64,000 nucleotides of DNA. It comes from Comamonas composti DSM 21721. Lineage in GTDB: Bacteria; Pseudomonadota; Gammaproteobacteria; Burkholderiales; Burkholderiaceae_C. The stretch is from assembly GCF_000429845.1 (NCBI RefSeq), contig NZ_AUCQ01000003.1, positions 124,001 to 188,000 of the forward strand, written 5' to 3'. The position numbers were made by a program, and so were the translations under genes. Under the pieces are notes generated by a model. The model did not search any database. It saw only the letters and a list, made by a program, of their open reading frames with translations, and was not told the origin of the DNA. Below, in pieces: positions 43,878 through 53,097 of this stretch. How positions within the stretch are numbered: position 1 is the stretch's first letter; every line of letters starts with the position of its first letter.

Positions 43878-45044
43878 TCAAAACGATCGGGGCAAGCCCA
43901 AGAGGTGCTCGGCCACGTAGGAGAAGATCAAGTTGGTAGAAATCGGCGCCACCTGGTACAGGCGCGTCTCACGGAATTTGCGCTCCACGTCGTATTCGCA
44001 GGCAAAGCCAAAGCCGCCGTGGAATTGCAGACAGGCATTGGCCGCTTCCCAGCTGGCCTTGGCCGCCAGGTACTTGGCCATATTCGCCTGGGCGCCCATT
44101 TGCTCATGTTTGTCGAACAGCTCGCAGGCCTTCCAGCGCATCAGATTCGCGGCCTCCAGTTCGATAAATGTCTCGGCGATGGGGAATTGCACGCCCTGGT
44201 TCTGGCCAATGGGGCGGCCAAACACCTGGCGGTCCTTCACATACTTGGTGACACGGTCCATGAACCAGTAGCCGTCGCCTATGCACTCGGCGGCAATCAG
44301 GGTGCGCTCGGCATTCAGGCCATCGAGGATGTATTTGAAGCCCTTGCCTTCCTCGCCAATCAGGTTCTCTGCCGGGATCTCCAGGTTCTCGAAGAACAGC
44401 TCATTGGTCTCGTGGTTGACCATATTGGGAATGGGCCGCACCGTCATGCCGTTTTGCTCGGCCTCGCGCAGGTCCACCATAAAGATGGACATGCCCTCGC
44501 TCTTCTTGGTCACCTCGGCCAGCGGTGTGGTGCGGGCCAGCAAGATCATGAAGTCGCTGTGCTGTATGCGGCTGATCCACACCTTCTGGCCGTTGATGAC
44601 GTAGCGGTCATCCTTTTTCACCGCGCTGGTCTTGATCTTGGTGGTGTCGGTGCCGGTAGTGGGCTCGGTCACGCCCATGGACTGCAGCCGCCATTCGCCG
44701 CTGGCAATCTTTGGCAGGTATTTGTCCTTTTGCGCCTTGGAACCATGGCGCAGCAGCGTGCCCATGTTGTACATCTGGCCGTGGCAGGCGCCGGAGTTGC
44801 CACCGCAGCGGTTGATCTCTTCCATGATGACCGAGGCCTCGGTCAGCCCCAGTCCCGAGCCGCCGTATTCCTGCGGAATCAGTGCCGCCAGCCAGCCCGC
44901 TCCGGTCAGCGCGTTGACAAAGGTTTCGGGGTAGGCGCGTGCCTCGTCCACCTTGCGGAAATACTCGTCCGGAAACTGCTTGCACAGGTCGCGAATGGCA
45001 TCGCGAATTTCGGGGTAGTTGTTGCTCAGTGTCTTTTCGATCAT
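43878..45044 (-). CDS. Acyl-CoA dehydrogenase family protein lacking the usual catalytic Glu segment
   Basis: A 388-residue flavoprotein of the acyl-CoA dehydrogenase fold (N-terminal helices 1-110, middle sheet with VTEPTTGTDTTKIKT, FAD/CoA-binding C-terminal helices with LQFHGGFGFA). The catalytic glutamate usually found in a YEGTxQ motif is replaced by LYQVAPISTNL. The enzyme may use another base or have a different role. It lies in the itaconate-like operon at the position of the acyl-CoA dehydrogenase-like gene of that cluster. Confidence 0.85.
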   Translation of the reverse strand: MIEKTLSNNYPEIRDAIRDLCKQFPDEYFRKVDEARAYPETFVNALTGAGWLAALIPQEYGGSGLGLTEASVIMEEINRCGGNSGACHGQMYNMGTLLRHGSKAQKDKYLPKIASGEWRLQSMGVTEPTTGTDTTKIKTSAVKKDDRYVINGQKVWISRIQHSDFMILLARTTPLAEVTKKSEGMSIFMVDLREAEQNGMTVRPIPNMVNHETNELFFENLEIPAENLIGEEGKGFKYILDGLNAERTLIAAECIGDGYWFMDRVTKYVKDRQVFGRPIGQNQGVQFPIAETFIELEAANLMRWKACELFDKHEQMGAQANMAKYLAAKASWEAANACLQFHGGFGFACEYDVERKFRETRLYQVAPISTNLIFSYVAEHLLGLPRSF

Positions 45045-45133
45045 GGCGTTGTCTCTTCCAGCTTTTTCAAGCTTTTTAGGCCTCTCACGCTTGCTGCATA
45101 TGCACAAGCAGCTCTTGTTTCGATAGTCCTGCT

Positions 45134-46036
45134 TCAGGCCAGCACAGCCGTGGCCTGCATGGTCAGCCAGCCCTCGTGGTCCTGGGCCCAGAGCTCCACG
45201 GTCTTGCCGTCCTGCGAGGGCTTGCCATGGACGCTGAAGGCATGCAGATCAAACGTGGGGCGCACGGCCCGGAAATCGAAGCTGAGCAGTTGTGCCTGGG
45301 GCAGATGGCGGCGCAGCAGATCGACCAGCAGCGTGGCAATCAAGGGGCCGTGCACGATGAGGCCGGGGTAGCCCTCGACCTGGGTGACGTACTGGCGGTC
45401 ATAGTGGATGCGGTGGCCGTTGAAGGTCAGGGCCGAATAGCGGAACAGCAGCACATCATCGGGAACCATGGTGCGCGACCATGCGGCCTGGCCGGCCAGC
45501 GGCGGTGTTTGCGGCGCGGGCGCGGCTTCGCCGGGCTGGGCCAGCGGGCGGTAGACGATGTCGTGCTCCTCGGTCAGCGCCAGGCCGCTGGCATTGCGGA
45601 ACTGGTGCTCCACCTGCACAAACAGCAGCTCGCCCGAGCGCCCGGCCTTGTGCTTGACGGACTGTATGGTGGAGACACGCTCCACCTCCTGCCCGACCGC
45701 CAGCGCATTGCCCGCCTCCCAGCGCAACCGGCCACCGGCCCACATGCGGCGCGGCAGCGGCACGGGAGGCAGAAAACCACCGCGCAGCGGGTGGCCATCG
45801 GGACCGATTTCGCTTTGGCGTGCGTGGGGCAAAAAGTACATCCAATGCCACAGCGGCGGCAAGGCTGTACCTGCCACCGGCGCTGGGTCAGCACGGTCCA
45901 GCGTGGCCGCCATGGCCGCCACGGGCGCCGCAGCCACCAGGTCGACGCGCGACTCGCTCTTGCCCTGCCAGGTCTGAAGATGCGCCTGCATGGCGGCATC
46001 GATGGTTGCATGTTGCGGTTCTGTCATGGCTGCCAT
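45134..46036 (-). CDS. ich: MaoC/HTD2-type hydratase, likely itaconyl- or mesaconyl-CoA hydratase
   Basis: A 300-residue double-hotdog protein. The N-terminal part has PPLWHWMYFLPHARQSEIG and the C-terminal hotdog has FRYSALTFNGHRIHYDRQYV with the Asp/His-type hydratase residues and YPGLIVHGPLIATLL. This combination is known from mesaconyl-C4-CoA hydratases and from itaconyl-CoA hydratase Ich. It is the first gene of the leftward operon, divergent from the SDR operon. Two close ATGs (46036 and 46027) could start it; neither has a clear ribosome site. Substrate inferred from context. Confidence 0.75.
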   Translation of the reverse strand: MAAMTEPQHATIDAAMQAHLQTWQGKSESRVDLVAAAPVAAMAATLDRADPAPVAGTALPPLWHWMYFLPHARQSEIGPDGHPLRGGFLPPVPLPRRMWAGGRLRWEAGNALAVGQEVERVSTIQSVKHKAGRSGELLFVQVEHQFRNASGLALTEEHDIVYRPLAQPGEAAPAPQTPPLAGQAAWSRTMVPDDVLLFRYSALTFNGHRIHYDRQYVTQVEGYPGLIVHGPLIATLLVDLLRRHLPQAQLLSFDFRAVRPTFDLHAFSVHGKPSQDGKTVELWAQDHEGWLTMQATAVLA

Positions 46037-46225
46037 GGTCAGGCCAGCGCCAGCGGCAGGCAAGCTGCGTTTGTGAAAGCGTGTCTTCGGCTCTGCCTAA
46101 GGGCCTGCATCAGGTGCTGGTTTCACATTGCCGAAGCCCGCCCTTGGGATTGGCAAATGGCGCCCAGCGCGGTTTGCCGGCATGCTCAAGCCATATCTCC
46201 CAACCACAGAAAAGGACGACAAACC

Positions 46226-47143
46226 ATGGCCCAGAAGATGATGCAAGACAAGGTCGTCGTAGTGACCGGCGCCGGCGGCGGCATAGGCCGAGACATTGCC
46301 TTGGCCATGGCCGCAGCGGGTGCCAAGGTGGTGGTCAACGACATCGGCACCTCCACCACCGGCGAAGGCACGGACGCCGGCCCGGCACAGAAAGTGGTGA
46401 ACGAAATCAAGGCCGCTGGCGGCCAGGCCGTGGCCAATACCGACAGCGTGTCGGAAGCGGTGAGTGCCGGCCGCATCGTGCAATGCGCCGTGGACAGCTT
46501 TGGCCGCATCGACGGCATCGTCAACAACGCCGGCATTCTGCGCGACCGCTTCTTCCACAAGATGAGCCTGGACGAGTGGGATGCCGTCATCAAGGTCCAC
46601 CTCTACGGCAGCTACTACATGAGCCGCGCCGCAGCCAACCACTTCAAGGAGCAGGAAAGCGGCGCCCTGGTGCACATGACCTCCACCTCCGGCCTGATCG
46701 GCAATCTGGGCCAGGCCAACTACAGCGCCGCCAAGCTGGGTTTGACCGCCCTGTCCAAGTCGATTGCGCTGGACATGGCCAAGTTCCATGTGCGCTCCAA
46801 CTGCATCGCCCCCTTTGCCTGGAGCCGCATGATTGGCTCCATCCCCACCGACACCCCCGAGCAGCAGGCGCGCGTGGCCAAGATCCAGCAGATGACGCCC
46901 AACAAGATCGCACCGCTGGCGGTCTATCTGCTGTCCGACCAGGCCAAGGATGTGAACGCCCAGGTCTTTGCCGTGCGCAACAACGAGATCTTTCTGATGA
47001 GCCAGCCCCGCCCGCTGCGCTCGGTACACCGCAGCGAAGGCTGGACTCCGGAGTTCATTGCCGAGCATGGCATGCCGGCGCTCAAGGCCTCGTTTGTGCC
47101 CATGGATCGCTCTGCGGATGTGTTCAGTTGGGATCCGATCTGA
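46226..47143 (+). CDS. SDR oxidoreductase, (3R)-hydroxyacyl-CoA dehydrogenase type
   Basis: A 305-residue short-chain dehydrogenase. NAD site TGAGGGIGRDIA (14-25), NNAG motif, serine in TSTSGLIG, and catalytic YSAAK. The 305-residue length and the C-terminal tail beyond the core resemble the SDR domain of the multifunctional enzyme HSD17B4 and bacterial steroid- or branched-acyl dehydrogenases. With the next gene (MaoC) it can form a split MFE-2 module: hydration then oxidation of enoyl-CoA with R stereochemistry. AAAAGGA precedes the start. Confidence 0.85.
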   Translation: MAQKMMQDKVVVVTGAGGGIGRDIALAMAAAGAKVVVNDIGTSTTGEGTDAGPAQKVVNEIKAAGGQAVANTDSVSEAVSAGRIVQCAVDSFGRIDGIVNNAGILRDRFFHKMSLDEWDAVIKVHLYGSYYMSRAAANHFKEQESGALVHMTSTSGLIGNLGQANYSAAKLGLTALSKSIALDMAKFHVRSNCIAPFAWSRMIGSIPTDTPEQQARVAKIQQMTPNKIAPLAVYLLSDQAKDVNAQVFAVRNNEIFLMSQPRPLRSVHRSEGWTPEFIAEHGMPALKASFVPMDRSADVFSWDPI

Positions 47144-47145
47144 CG

Positions 47146-47315
47146 GCTCCCCCCTGAGTCGCCTTCGGCGCCTTCCCCCAAGGGGGACGACAGCCTCGCT
47201 GCGGGTCGGCCCTTGCTCGCTGTCTGCTGGCCTGGGCTACGCCAGTTTTGTGCGCCACGCCCTGACTTGACTCCCTCACCCCCTTGGGGGAGAGGGTAGG
47301 GGTGAGGGGGCCCCG
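47146..47315 (+). repeat. Dispersed palindromic repeat, family B copy 3
   Basis: Starts within 3 bases of the SDR stop codon with CTCCCCCCTGAGTCGCC, followed by the GACGACAGCCTCGCTGC core and a CTCACCCCCTTGGGGGAGAGG outer hairpin. Confidence 0.85.
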
Positions 47316-47386
47316 CACAGCAAGGTGTTCGTTGGATGCGCCGCATCACAAGCACTCCCATCGCGAATCACTTCGAGGAGCCATCC

Positions 47387-48292
47387 ATGGCCATTGACTA
47401 CCACCACCTCAAGGCGCGCCAGTTTGCGCCTGTGCGCCAGAGTTACAGCGCACGCGACAGCATGTTGTATGCGCTCAGCCTGGGCCTGGGCAATGACCCG
47501 CTGGACCACAGCGCCCTGCCCTATGTGTACGAGGGCAAGGACGGCCAGGGCCTGCTCACCCTGCCTTCGCAGGCCGTGGTGCTGGGCTACCCCGGCTTTT
47601 GGGCGCGCGAGCCCGATACCGGCATTGACTGGGTCAAGCTGCTGCATGGCGAGCAGCGCATGCGGCTGCACCGGCCGCTGCCGCCGGCGGCAGAGGTGGT
47701 GGGCCACAACCGCATCACCCATTTGACGGACAAGGGCGAAGGCAAGGGCTGCATCATGGTGACCGAGCGCCGCCTGGAAACCGCAGCCGGCGAATTGCTG
47801 GCCACCGTGCAGCAGGTCTCGTTCTTGCGCGGTGATGGCGGCTACAGCCAAACCGGCCAAGCAGGCGGCGGCCAACCCAGCGATGCCCCACTGCCCGCGC
47901 TGCAGCCCACACCCGAAGACCGCGCCCCGGACTTCACCGACATCCAGCCCACCCGCCCCGAGGCCGCCCTGCTCTACCGCCTCAGCGGTGACTACAACCC
48001 CTTGCATGCCGACCCTGCCGTGGCCCAGGCCGCAGGCTTTGAGCGCCCCATTTTGCATGGCCTTGCCAGCTATGGCCTGGTCGCCCGCGCCCTGCTGCGC
48101 CAGTGCGCGGGCGGCAATGCCACAGGCTTCAGGGCACTGGACATTCGCTTTGCCTCGCCGGTGTTCCCAGGTGAGACCCTGGTCACCGAAATCTGGCGCG
48201 TGCCCGGCAGCCCCAGCCACTACCAGCTGCGCGCCAAGGTGCAGGAGCGGGACAAGGTGGTGCTGAGCCATGGCTTCGCGGAGGTGGTGTGA
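47387..48292 (+). CDS. MaoC-family enoyl-CoA hydratase 2 (double hotdog)
   Basis: A 301-residue hydratase with N-terminal hotdog (MAIDYHHLKARQFAPV, YALSLGLG) and C-terminal MaoC hotdog carrying the hydratase 2 motif YRLSGDYNPLHADPAVAQAA, with Asp/His catalytic residues, then FERPILHGLASYGLVARAL. It matches the hydratase 2 part of peroxisomal MFE-2. GAGGAG lies six bases before the start. It probably pairs with the SDR to process 2-enoyl-CoA substrates. Confidence 0.9.
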   Translation: MAIDYHHLKARQFAPVRQSYSARDSMLYALSLGLGNDPLDHSALPYVYEGKDGQGLLTLPSQAVVLGYPGFWAREPDTGIDWVKLLHGEQRMRLHRPLPPAAEVVGHNRITHLTDKGEGKGCIMVTERRLETAAGELLATVQQVSFLRGDGGYSQTGQAGGGQPSDAPLPALQPTPEDRAPDFTDIQPTRPEAALLYRLSGDYNPLHADPAVAQAAGFERPILHGLASYGLVARALLRQCAGGNATGFRALDIRFASPVFPGETLVTEIWRVPGSPSHYQLRAKVQERDKVVLSHGFAEVV

Positions 48293-48293
48293 A

Positions 48294-48515
48294 CACCCCC
48301 CTGAGGCGCGTTGCGCCTTCCCCCCGCTCTCGCATCGCTACGCGCTGCGGGCAGGGGGACGACAGCCTCGCGGCGGGACGGCCCTTGCTCGCTGTCTCTG
48401 GCGAAAGGGGCGTGGCACAGGGCGCGCCAGTTTCGAGCGCTGCACCCTTGGTTTTGCTCCCTCGCCCGCTTGCGGGAGAGGGTGGGGGTGAGGGGGATGC
48501 CCCGCCTGCACATTC
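48294..48515 (+). repeat. Dispersed palindromic repeat, family B copy 4
   Basis: Begins right after the MaoC stop codon. It contains CCCCCTGAGGCGCGTTGCGCC, the GACGACAGCCTCGCGGC core and an outer CTCCCTCGCCCGCTTGCGGG stem ending near 48515. Orientation is as in copies 2, 3 and 5. Confidence 0.85.
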
Positions 48516-48546
48516 CACTTTTTCTTCTTTTTGATTGGCACCATCC

Positions 48547-49344
48547 ATGAACCACTCTGCCGTATTGACCACCGTGGAAAACGGTGTGGGAACCATCACC
48601 CTCAACCGCCCCGAGGCGCGCAATGCCCTGGGCCTGGAAGTGCGCGACGGGCTGGCGCGGGCTGTGGTCCAGATGCGCGATGACGCGGATGTGCACACCG
48701 TGGTGCTCACCGGCGCCGGCGGGGCCTTTTGCTCGGGCGGCGACATCAGCCTGATGCTGAACAGCCAGCAGGGCAGCGTGGCCCACCGCGAGCGCATGCG
48801 CGCCCTGCACCAGTGGTTTGCCGAGCTGGTGAACATGGAAAAGCCGGTGATTGCCGCCGTGGATGGCCCGGCCTTTGGCGCAGGCCTGAGCCTGGCCCTA
48901 GCCGCCGACTTTGTGCTTGCCACGCGCCGCGCCAAGTTCTGCGCCGTGTTTGGCCGCATAGGCCTGGTGCCCGATCTGGGTGCCATGCAGCTGCTGCCGC
49001 GCATTGTGGGTCTGCAAAAGGCCAAGGAGCTGGTCTTCACCGCGCGCACCGTGGGTGCGGACGAGGCCAAGGCCTTGGGCATGGTCTACGACATCGTGGA
49101 AGACGCCGCAGCGCTGCAGCAGGCCACCCAGCAGCTGGCCGCCCGCTTTGCCGGCGCGTCCACAGTGGCCATCGGCATGGCCAAAAACATCATGCACCAG
49201 GCCTTTGAGCTGAACGCCCATGCCATGGCCGAGCTGGAAGCCAGCGCACAAGCCATTTGCCGTGGCTCCGACTACCACCTGGATGCAATTGAGCGCTTCA
49301 AAAACAAGCAGCCGCTGCGCTTTGACTGGGACCGCAAGGAATGA
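48547..49344 (+). CDS. Enoyl-CoA hydratase/isomerase (crotonase family)
   Basis: A 265-residue crotonase-fold protein. Oxyanion-hole segments GAGGAFCSGGDISL (58-71) and VAIDGPAFGAG-like AAVDGPAFGAGLSLALAADF are clear. In the catalytic region IGLVPDLGAMQLL, an aspartate replaces the second glutamate and the first is not obvious, so the reaction may be isomerisation or hydrolysis rather than hydration. Its stop overlaps the start of the CoA-transferase gene as ATGA. Confidence 0.87.
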   Translation: MNHSAVLTTVENGVGTITLNRPEARNALGLEVRDGLARAVVQMRDDADVHTVVLTGAGGAFCSGGDISLMLNSQQGSVAHRERMRALHQWFAELVNMEKPVIAAVDGPAFGAGLSLALAADFVLATRRAKFCAVFGRIGLVPDLGAMQLLPRIVGLQKAKELVFTARTVGADEAKALGMVYDIVEDAAALQQATQQLAARFAGASTVAIGMAKNIMHQAFELNAHAMAELEASAQAICRGSDYHLDAIERFKNKQPLRFDWDRKE

Positions 49345-50621
49345 GCCCGCTTACCGCACGGCTGCAAGCCTTGCTGCGCCCCGGTGACAGCTTGTGGTGG
49401 GGCCAGGCCACGGCCGAGCCGCTGACGCTGACCCGCGCCCTGGTGCAGCACCGCCATGCGCTGGCCCAAGGCGGCCGGCTGCAGGTGTTTGTGGGCCTGG
49501 GCCTTTCGGACACGCTGCAGCCCGCACATGCCGATGTACTGGATTTTCTGGGCTATGCCGCCAGCGGCCCCCACCGTGCGCTGGCCCAGGCCGGTGTGCT
49601 GGACATCATTCCCGCCCATTACTCGCAGTTCCCGCCGCTGCTGGAGCGTGGTGCGCTTTCGGCCGATGTGGTGTTCCTGCAAGTGTCACCGCCTGATTCC
49701 CTGGGCCGCCACAGCCTGGGCCAGGTGCGTGAATACCTGCCCGCCGCCATGGCGTGCGCCCGCGTCATCGTGGGCGAGGTCCACCCCGATGTGCCATGGA
49801 CCACCGGCGGCCCCTATCTGCAGGCCGGGGATTTTGATTTGCTTGTGGACTCCGACACCGCCCTGCCCGACATGGCGCGCACCGCGCCCGGCGCCGCAGA
49901 GCAGACGATTGCGGCCTATATTGCCAGCCTGGTCGAAGACGGCAGCTGCCTGCAACTGGGCGTGGGCAATCTGCCGGAGGCCGTGCTGGCCGCACTGCGC
50001 CAGCACAAAGACCTGGGCCTGCACAGCGGCGCCATTGGCGACGGCGTGGTCGCCCTGGCCGAGGCCGGTGTACTCACCCATGCGCGCAAAAACATAGACC
50101 CCGGCGTGGGCACGGCAGGCGTGCTCATGGGCGGAGCGCGGCTGCGCCAATGGGCCCATCACAACCCCCAGCTGCAGCTGCGCGACACCGGCTACACCCA
50201 CCACCCCGAGGTGCTGGCGGGCATGGACAAGCTGGTGGCCATCAACGCCGCCATCGAGGTGGACCTGACGGGGCAGATCAATGCCGAGGTCGCCGGCGGC
50301 GTCTATATGGGCGCCGTGGGCGGGGCGGTGGACTTTCTGCGTGGCGCTGCCCGCAGCAAGGGCGGCCTGCCGATTGTGGCCCTGCCCTCCACCGCCAAGG
50401 CCCACAGCCGCATCGTGGCCAGCCTCTCCGGCCCGGTGAGCACGCCGCGCGCCGATGCCGGCTTGATCGTCACCGAGCATGGCGTGGCCGACCTGCGCGG
50501 CCAGCCGCTGTCCCGGCGCGTGCGCCGTCTGATAGACATTGCCGCACCCGCGCACCAGGAGCATTTGGAGCGAGAGGCCCATGGCCTGCTGCGCCAATGC
50601 GGGGCGGCTTTTCCCCATTGA
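49341..50621 (+). CDS. Acetyl-CoA hydrolase/CoA-transferase family protein
   Basis: A 426-residue class I CoA-transferase of the acetyl-CoA hydrolase/4-hydroxybutyrate CoA-transferase type. Segments GVGNLPEAVLAAL, HSGAIGDGVVALAEAG and the active-site region INAAIEVDLTGQINAE (with the glutamate that forms the CoA thioester) fit. It can activate a free acid with acetyl- or succinyl-CoA, or recycle CoA. It is translationally coupled to the crotonase and precedes a thiolase. Confidence 0.85.
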   Translation: MSPLTARLQALLRPGDSLWWGQATAEPLTLTRALVQHRHALAQGGRLQVFVGLGLSDTLQPAHADVLDFLGYAASGPHRALAQAGVLDIIPAHYSQFPPLLERGALSADVVFLQVSPPDSLGRHSLGQVREYLPAAMACARVIVGEVHPDVPWTTGGPYLQAGDFDLLVDSDTALPDMARTAPGAAEQTIAAYIASLVEDGSCLQLGVGNLPEAVLAALRQHKDLGLHSGAIGDGVVALAEAGVLTHARKNIDPGVGTAGVLMGGARLRQWAHHNPQLQLRDTGYTHHPEVLAGMDKLVAINAAIEVDLTGQINAEVAGGVYMGAVGGAVDFLRGAARSKGGLPIVALPSTAKAHSRIVASLSGPVSTPRADAGLIVTEHGVADLRGQPLSRRVRRLIDIAAPAHQEHLEREAHGLLRQCGAAFPH

Positions 50622-50671
50622 GCTGCCGCCCTCATTCCCCCATCACCACATCACCACCAGGAGTCCACCCC

Positions 50672-51880
50672 ATGCGCCGTGCCGCCATTGTTTCCCCGCT
50701 TCGCACCCCCGTCGGTACTTTCGGCGGCAGTCTGCGCCCCGTTCCCGTGGAGGAGCTGGCCGCCACCACGGTACGTGCCGTGGTGGCCCAAAGCGGCATA
50801 GACCCCGCCCGCATCGATGATGTGGTGTTTGCCCAGTCCTACGCCAGCAGCGAGACGCCTTGCGTGGGCCGCTGGGCCGCGCTGCAGGCCGGCCTGCCGG
50901 TGGAGGTGCCAGGCATGCAGCTGGACCGCCGCTGCGGCGGTGGCCTGCAGGCCATTGCCACGGCCGCCATGATGGTGCAAAGCGGCGCAGCCGATGTGGT
51001 GATTGCCGGCGGCGTAGAGAGCATGAGCAACATCGAGTACTACAGCCCCGATATGCGCTGGGGTGCGCGCTCGGGCAATGTGCGCATGTTTGACCGCCTG
51101 GACCGTGGCCGCGAGCGCTCCCAGCCTGTGGAGCGCTTTGGCAAGATCTCGGGAATGATCGAGACGGCAGAGAACCTGGCCCGCGACTACGGCATCACGC
51201 GCGACGCGGCCGACGCCTTTGCCATGCGCAGCCACCAGCGTGCAGCCGATGCCTGGGCCGCCGGCCGCTTCAACGATGAGGTCGTTCCCGTGTCCGTGCC
51301 CCAGCGCAAGGGCGAGCCCCTGCTGTTCAGCCAGGACGAGGGCTTTCGCGCCGCCACCACCATGGACAGCCTGGCCAAGCTGCGTGTGCTGATGCCGGGC
51401 GGCACGGTGACGGCAGGCAATGCCAGCCAGCAAAACGATGCATCGGCCGCCTGCCTGATCGTGGCCGAGGACAAGCTGGCCGAGCTGGGCCTCACGCCCA
51501 TGGCCGCCATGGTGGGCTGGGCGGCTGCAGGCTGCGAGCCCTCGCACATGGGCATAGGCCCTGTGCCGGCTGTGAAAAAGCTGCTGTCGCGCCTGCATCT
51601 GACGCTGGACGATATGGACCTGGTGGAGCTGAACGAGGCCTTTGCCTGCCAGGTGCTGGCCGTGCTCAAGGGCTGGGAGTGGCATGACCAGGCCGCCATC
51701 GAACACAAGCTGAATGTGAACGGCTCCGGCATCTCGCTGGGCCACCCCATTGGCGCCACCGGCGTGCGCATTCTGGCCACGCTGCTGCACGAGCTGGAGC
51801 GGCGCAAGGGCCGCTATGGCCTGGAGACCATGTGCATAGGCGGCGGCCAGGGCATTGCCGCTGTGTTCGAGCGCTACTGA
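50672..51880 (+). CDS. Acetyl-CoA acyltransferase (thiolase)
   Basis: A 402-residue type II thiolase. Nucleophilic Cys88 (QLDRRCGGGLQA), VELNEAFACQVLAV, GSGISLGHPIGATG with the active histidine, and CIGGGQGIA with the second cysteine. It cleaves a 3-ketoacyl-CoA in the proposed beta-oxidation sequence. CAGGAG lies eight bases before ATG 50672. The stop codon overlaps a palindromic repeat. Confidence 0.93.
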   Translation: MRRAAIVSPLRTPVGTFGGSLRPVPVEELAATTVRAVVAQSGIDPARIDDVVFAQSYASSETPCVGRWAALQAGLPVEVPGMQLDRRCGGGLQAIATAAMMVQSGAADVVIAGGVESMSNIEYYSPDMRWGARSGNVRMFDRLDRGRERSQPVERFGKISGMIETAENLARDYGITRDAADAFAMRSHQRAADAWAAGRFNDEVVPVSVPQRKGEPLLFSQDEGFRAATTMDSLAKLRVLMPGGTVTAGNASQQNDASAACLIVAEDKLAELGLTPMAAMVGWAAAGCEPSHMGIGPVPAVKKLLSRLHLTLDDMDLVELNEAFACQVLAVLKGWEWHDQAAIEHKLNVNGSGISLGHPIGATGVRILATLLHELERRKGRYGLETMCIGGGQGIAAVFERY

Positions 51881-51897
51881 GAGCGTGAACACGCTCT
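51880..51897. repeat. Family A short palindrome
   Basis: AGAGCGTGAACACGCTCT, equal to two terminal repeats back to back. It begins on the last base of the thiolase stop codon. Confidence 0.8.
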
Positions 51898-52105
51898 GAG
51901 ACCGCAGCTCCCGGAGAGCTGCGGGCCTTGCCGTGCGCGCTGTGTATGTCTCATGGGTAAACCCTTGCTAAGAACACGCTAACCCGGGCTTAGTCAAAAG
52001 CAGATTCCCGTCTGTTGGGACACCACGCAAGATGGATGTGTGCGCTGTTCGCGGCTCGCCGTGCTCCGGCGTTTTCATCCAAGCAGATCGAAGGAGACAA
52101 GCCTC

Positions 52106-53086
52106 ATGATTCATTCCTCTCGTCGCCGTCTGGTCGCGGCCCTGGCCCTGAGCGGCTTTGCGTTTTCCCCCGCGCCCGGCCTGGCCCAGGACGGCCAGCC
52201 TCTGCGCCTCGTCGTCGGCTATTCGGCAGGCGGCCCAGTGGACCAGGGTGCGCGTCTGTTGGCCCAGGCCCTGGGCAAGGAGCTGGGCACCATCGTGGTC
52301 GTGGACAACAAGCCTGGCGCCAACGCCACGCTTGCAGGCAGCGATGTGGTGCGCTCCAGGCCCGACGGGCTGACCCTGTGGTTTGCGGCCAGCCCCACGA
52401 TCACCATCAGCCCCAACGTAATGCGCAAGATGAGCTTCGATCCCGCGCGTGATCTCACGCCCGTGGCTCCCGTGCTCAGCTATTACAACGTGCTCGTGGT
52501 CAACAACGGCGAGCCCTACAAGACCACGCAGGAGCTCGTGGCCTATGCGAAGGCGCATCCGCAAAGGCTCAACTACGGCTCGGCCGGCGTGGGCGGCTCG
52601 AACCATCTGGGCGCCTTGCTGTTCGCGCGCCGCAGCGGCATAGAGATGAACCACATCCCCTACAAAGGCAACGCTCCGGCCATGACCGATGTGATCGGCG
52701 GCCAGCTCAGCATGATGATGGACATCATCAGCACGGCCAGCAACTACATCCATGGCGGCAAGGTGCGTGCGATTGCCGTGACCTCGCCCGAGCGCAACAG
52801 CTCTCTGCCCGATGTGCCCACGATTGCCGAATCCGGCATCGAAGGGCTCCAGGGCTTTGATGTGGGCGGCTGGTACGGTGTCTATGGGCCCAAGGGCCTG
52901 CCGCCCGATGTCGTGGCCCGGCTCAACCAGAAGATCAACGCGGCCCTGGCCCAGCCCGAGCTCAGAAGGCGCTTCAAGGAGCTCGGCTATGAGGAGTGGC
53001 TGGGCGAGCCCGCACGGCTGGCCGAGCGCGCGGCCAGGGAGCGCGCGATGTGGGCCACCGTGACGCAGGGAATCACCGTGGATTGA
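52106..53086 (+). CDS. Bug/TctC-family periplasmic solute-binding protein
   Basis: A 326-residue binding protein with a signal peptide (LVAALALSGFAFSPAPGLAQ) and the signature LRLVVGYSAGGPVDQGARLL. AAGGAG lies before ATG 52106. It sits within the rightward acyl-CoA gene series, so it may bind the carboxylic acid that this pathway degrades. No TctA/TctB genes are near. Confidence 0.9.
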   Translation: MIHSSRRRLVAALALSGFAFSPAPGLAQDGQPLRLVVGYSAGGPVDQGARLLAQALGKELGTIVVVDNKPGANATLAGSDVVRSRPDGLTLWFAASPTITISPNVMRKMSFDPARDLTPVAPVLSYYNVLVVNNGEPYKTTQELVAYAKAHPQRLNYGSAGVGGSNHLGALLFARRSGIEMNHIPYKGNAPAMTDVIGGQLSMMMDIISTASNYIHGGKVRAIAVTSPERNSSLPDVPTIAESGIEGLQGFDVGGWYGVYGPKGLPPDVVARLNQKINAALAQPELRRRFKELGYEEWLGEPARLAERAARERAMWATVTQGITVD

Positions 53087-53097
53087 TTGCTCCCTTG

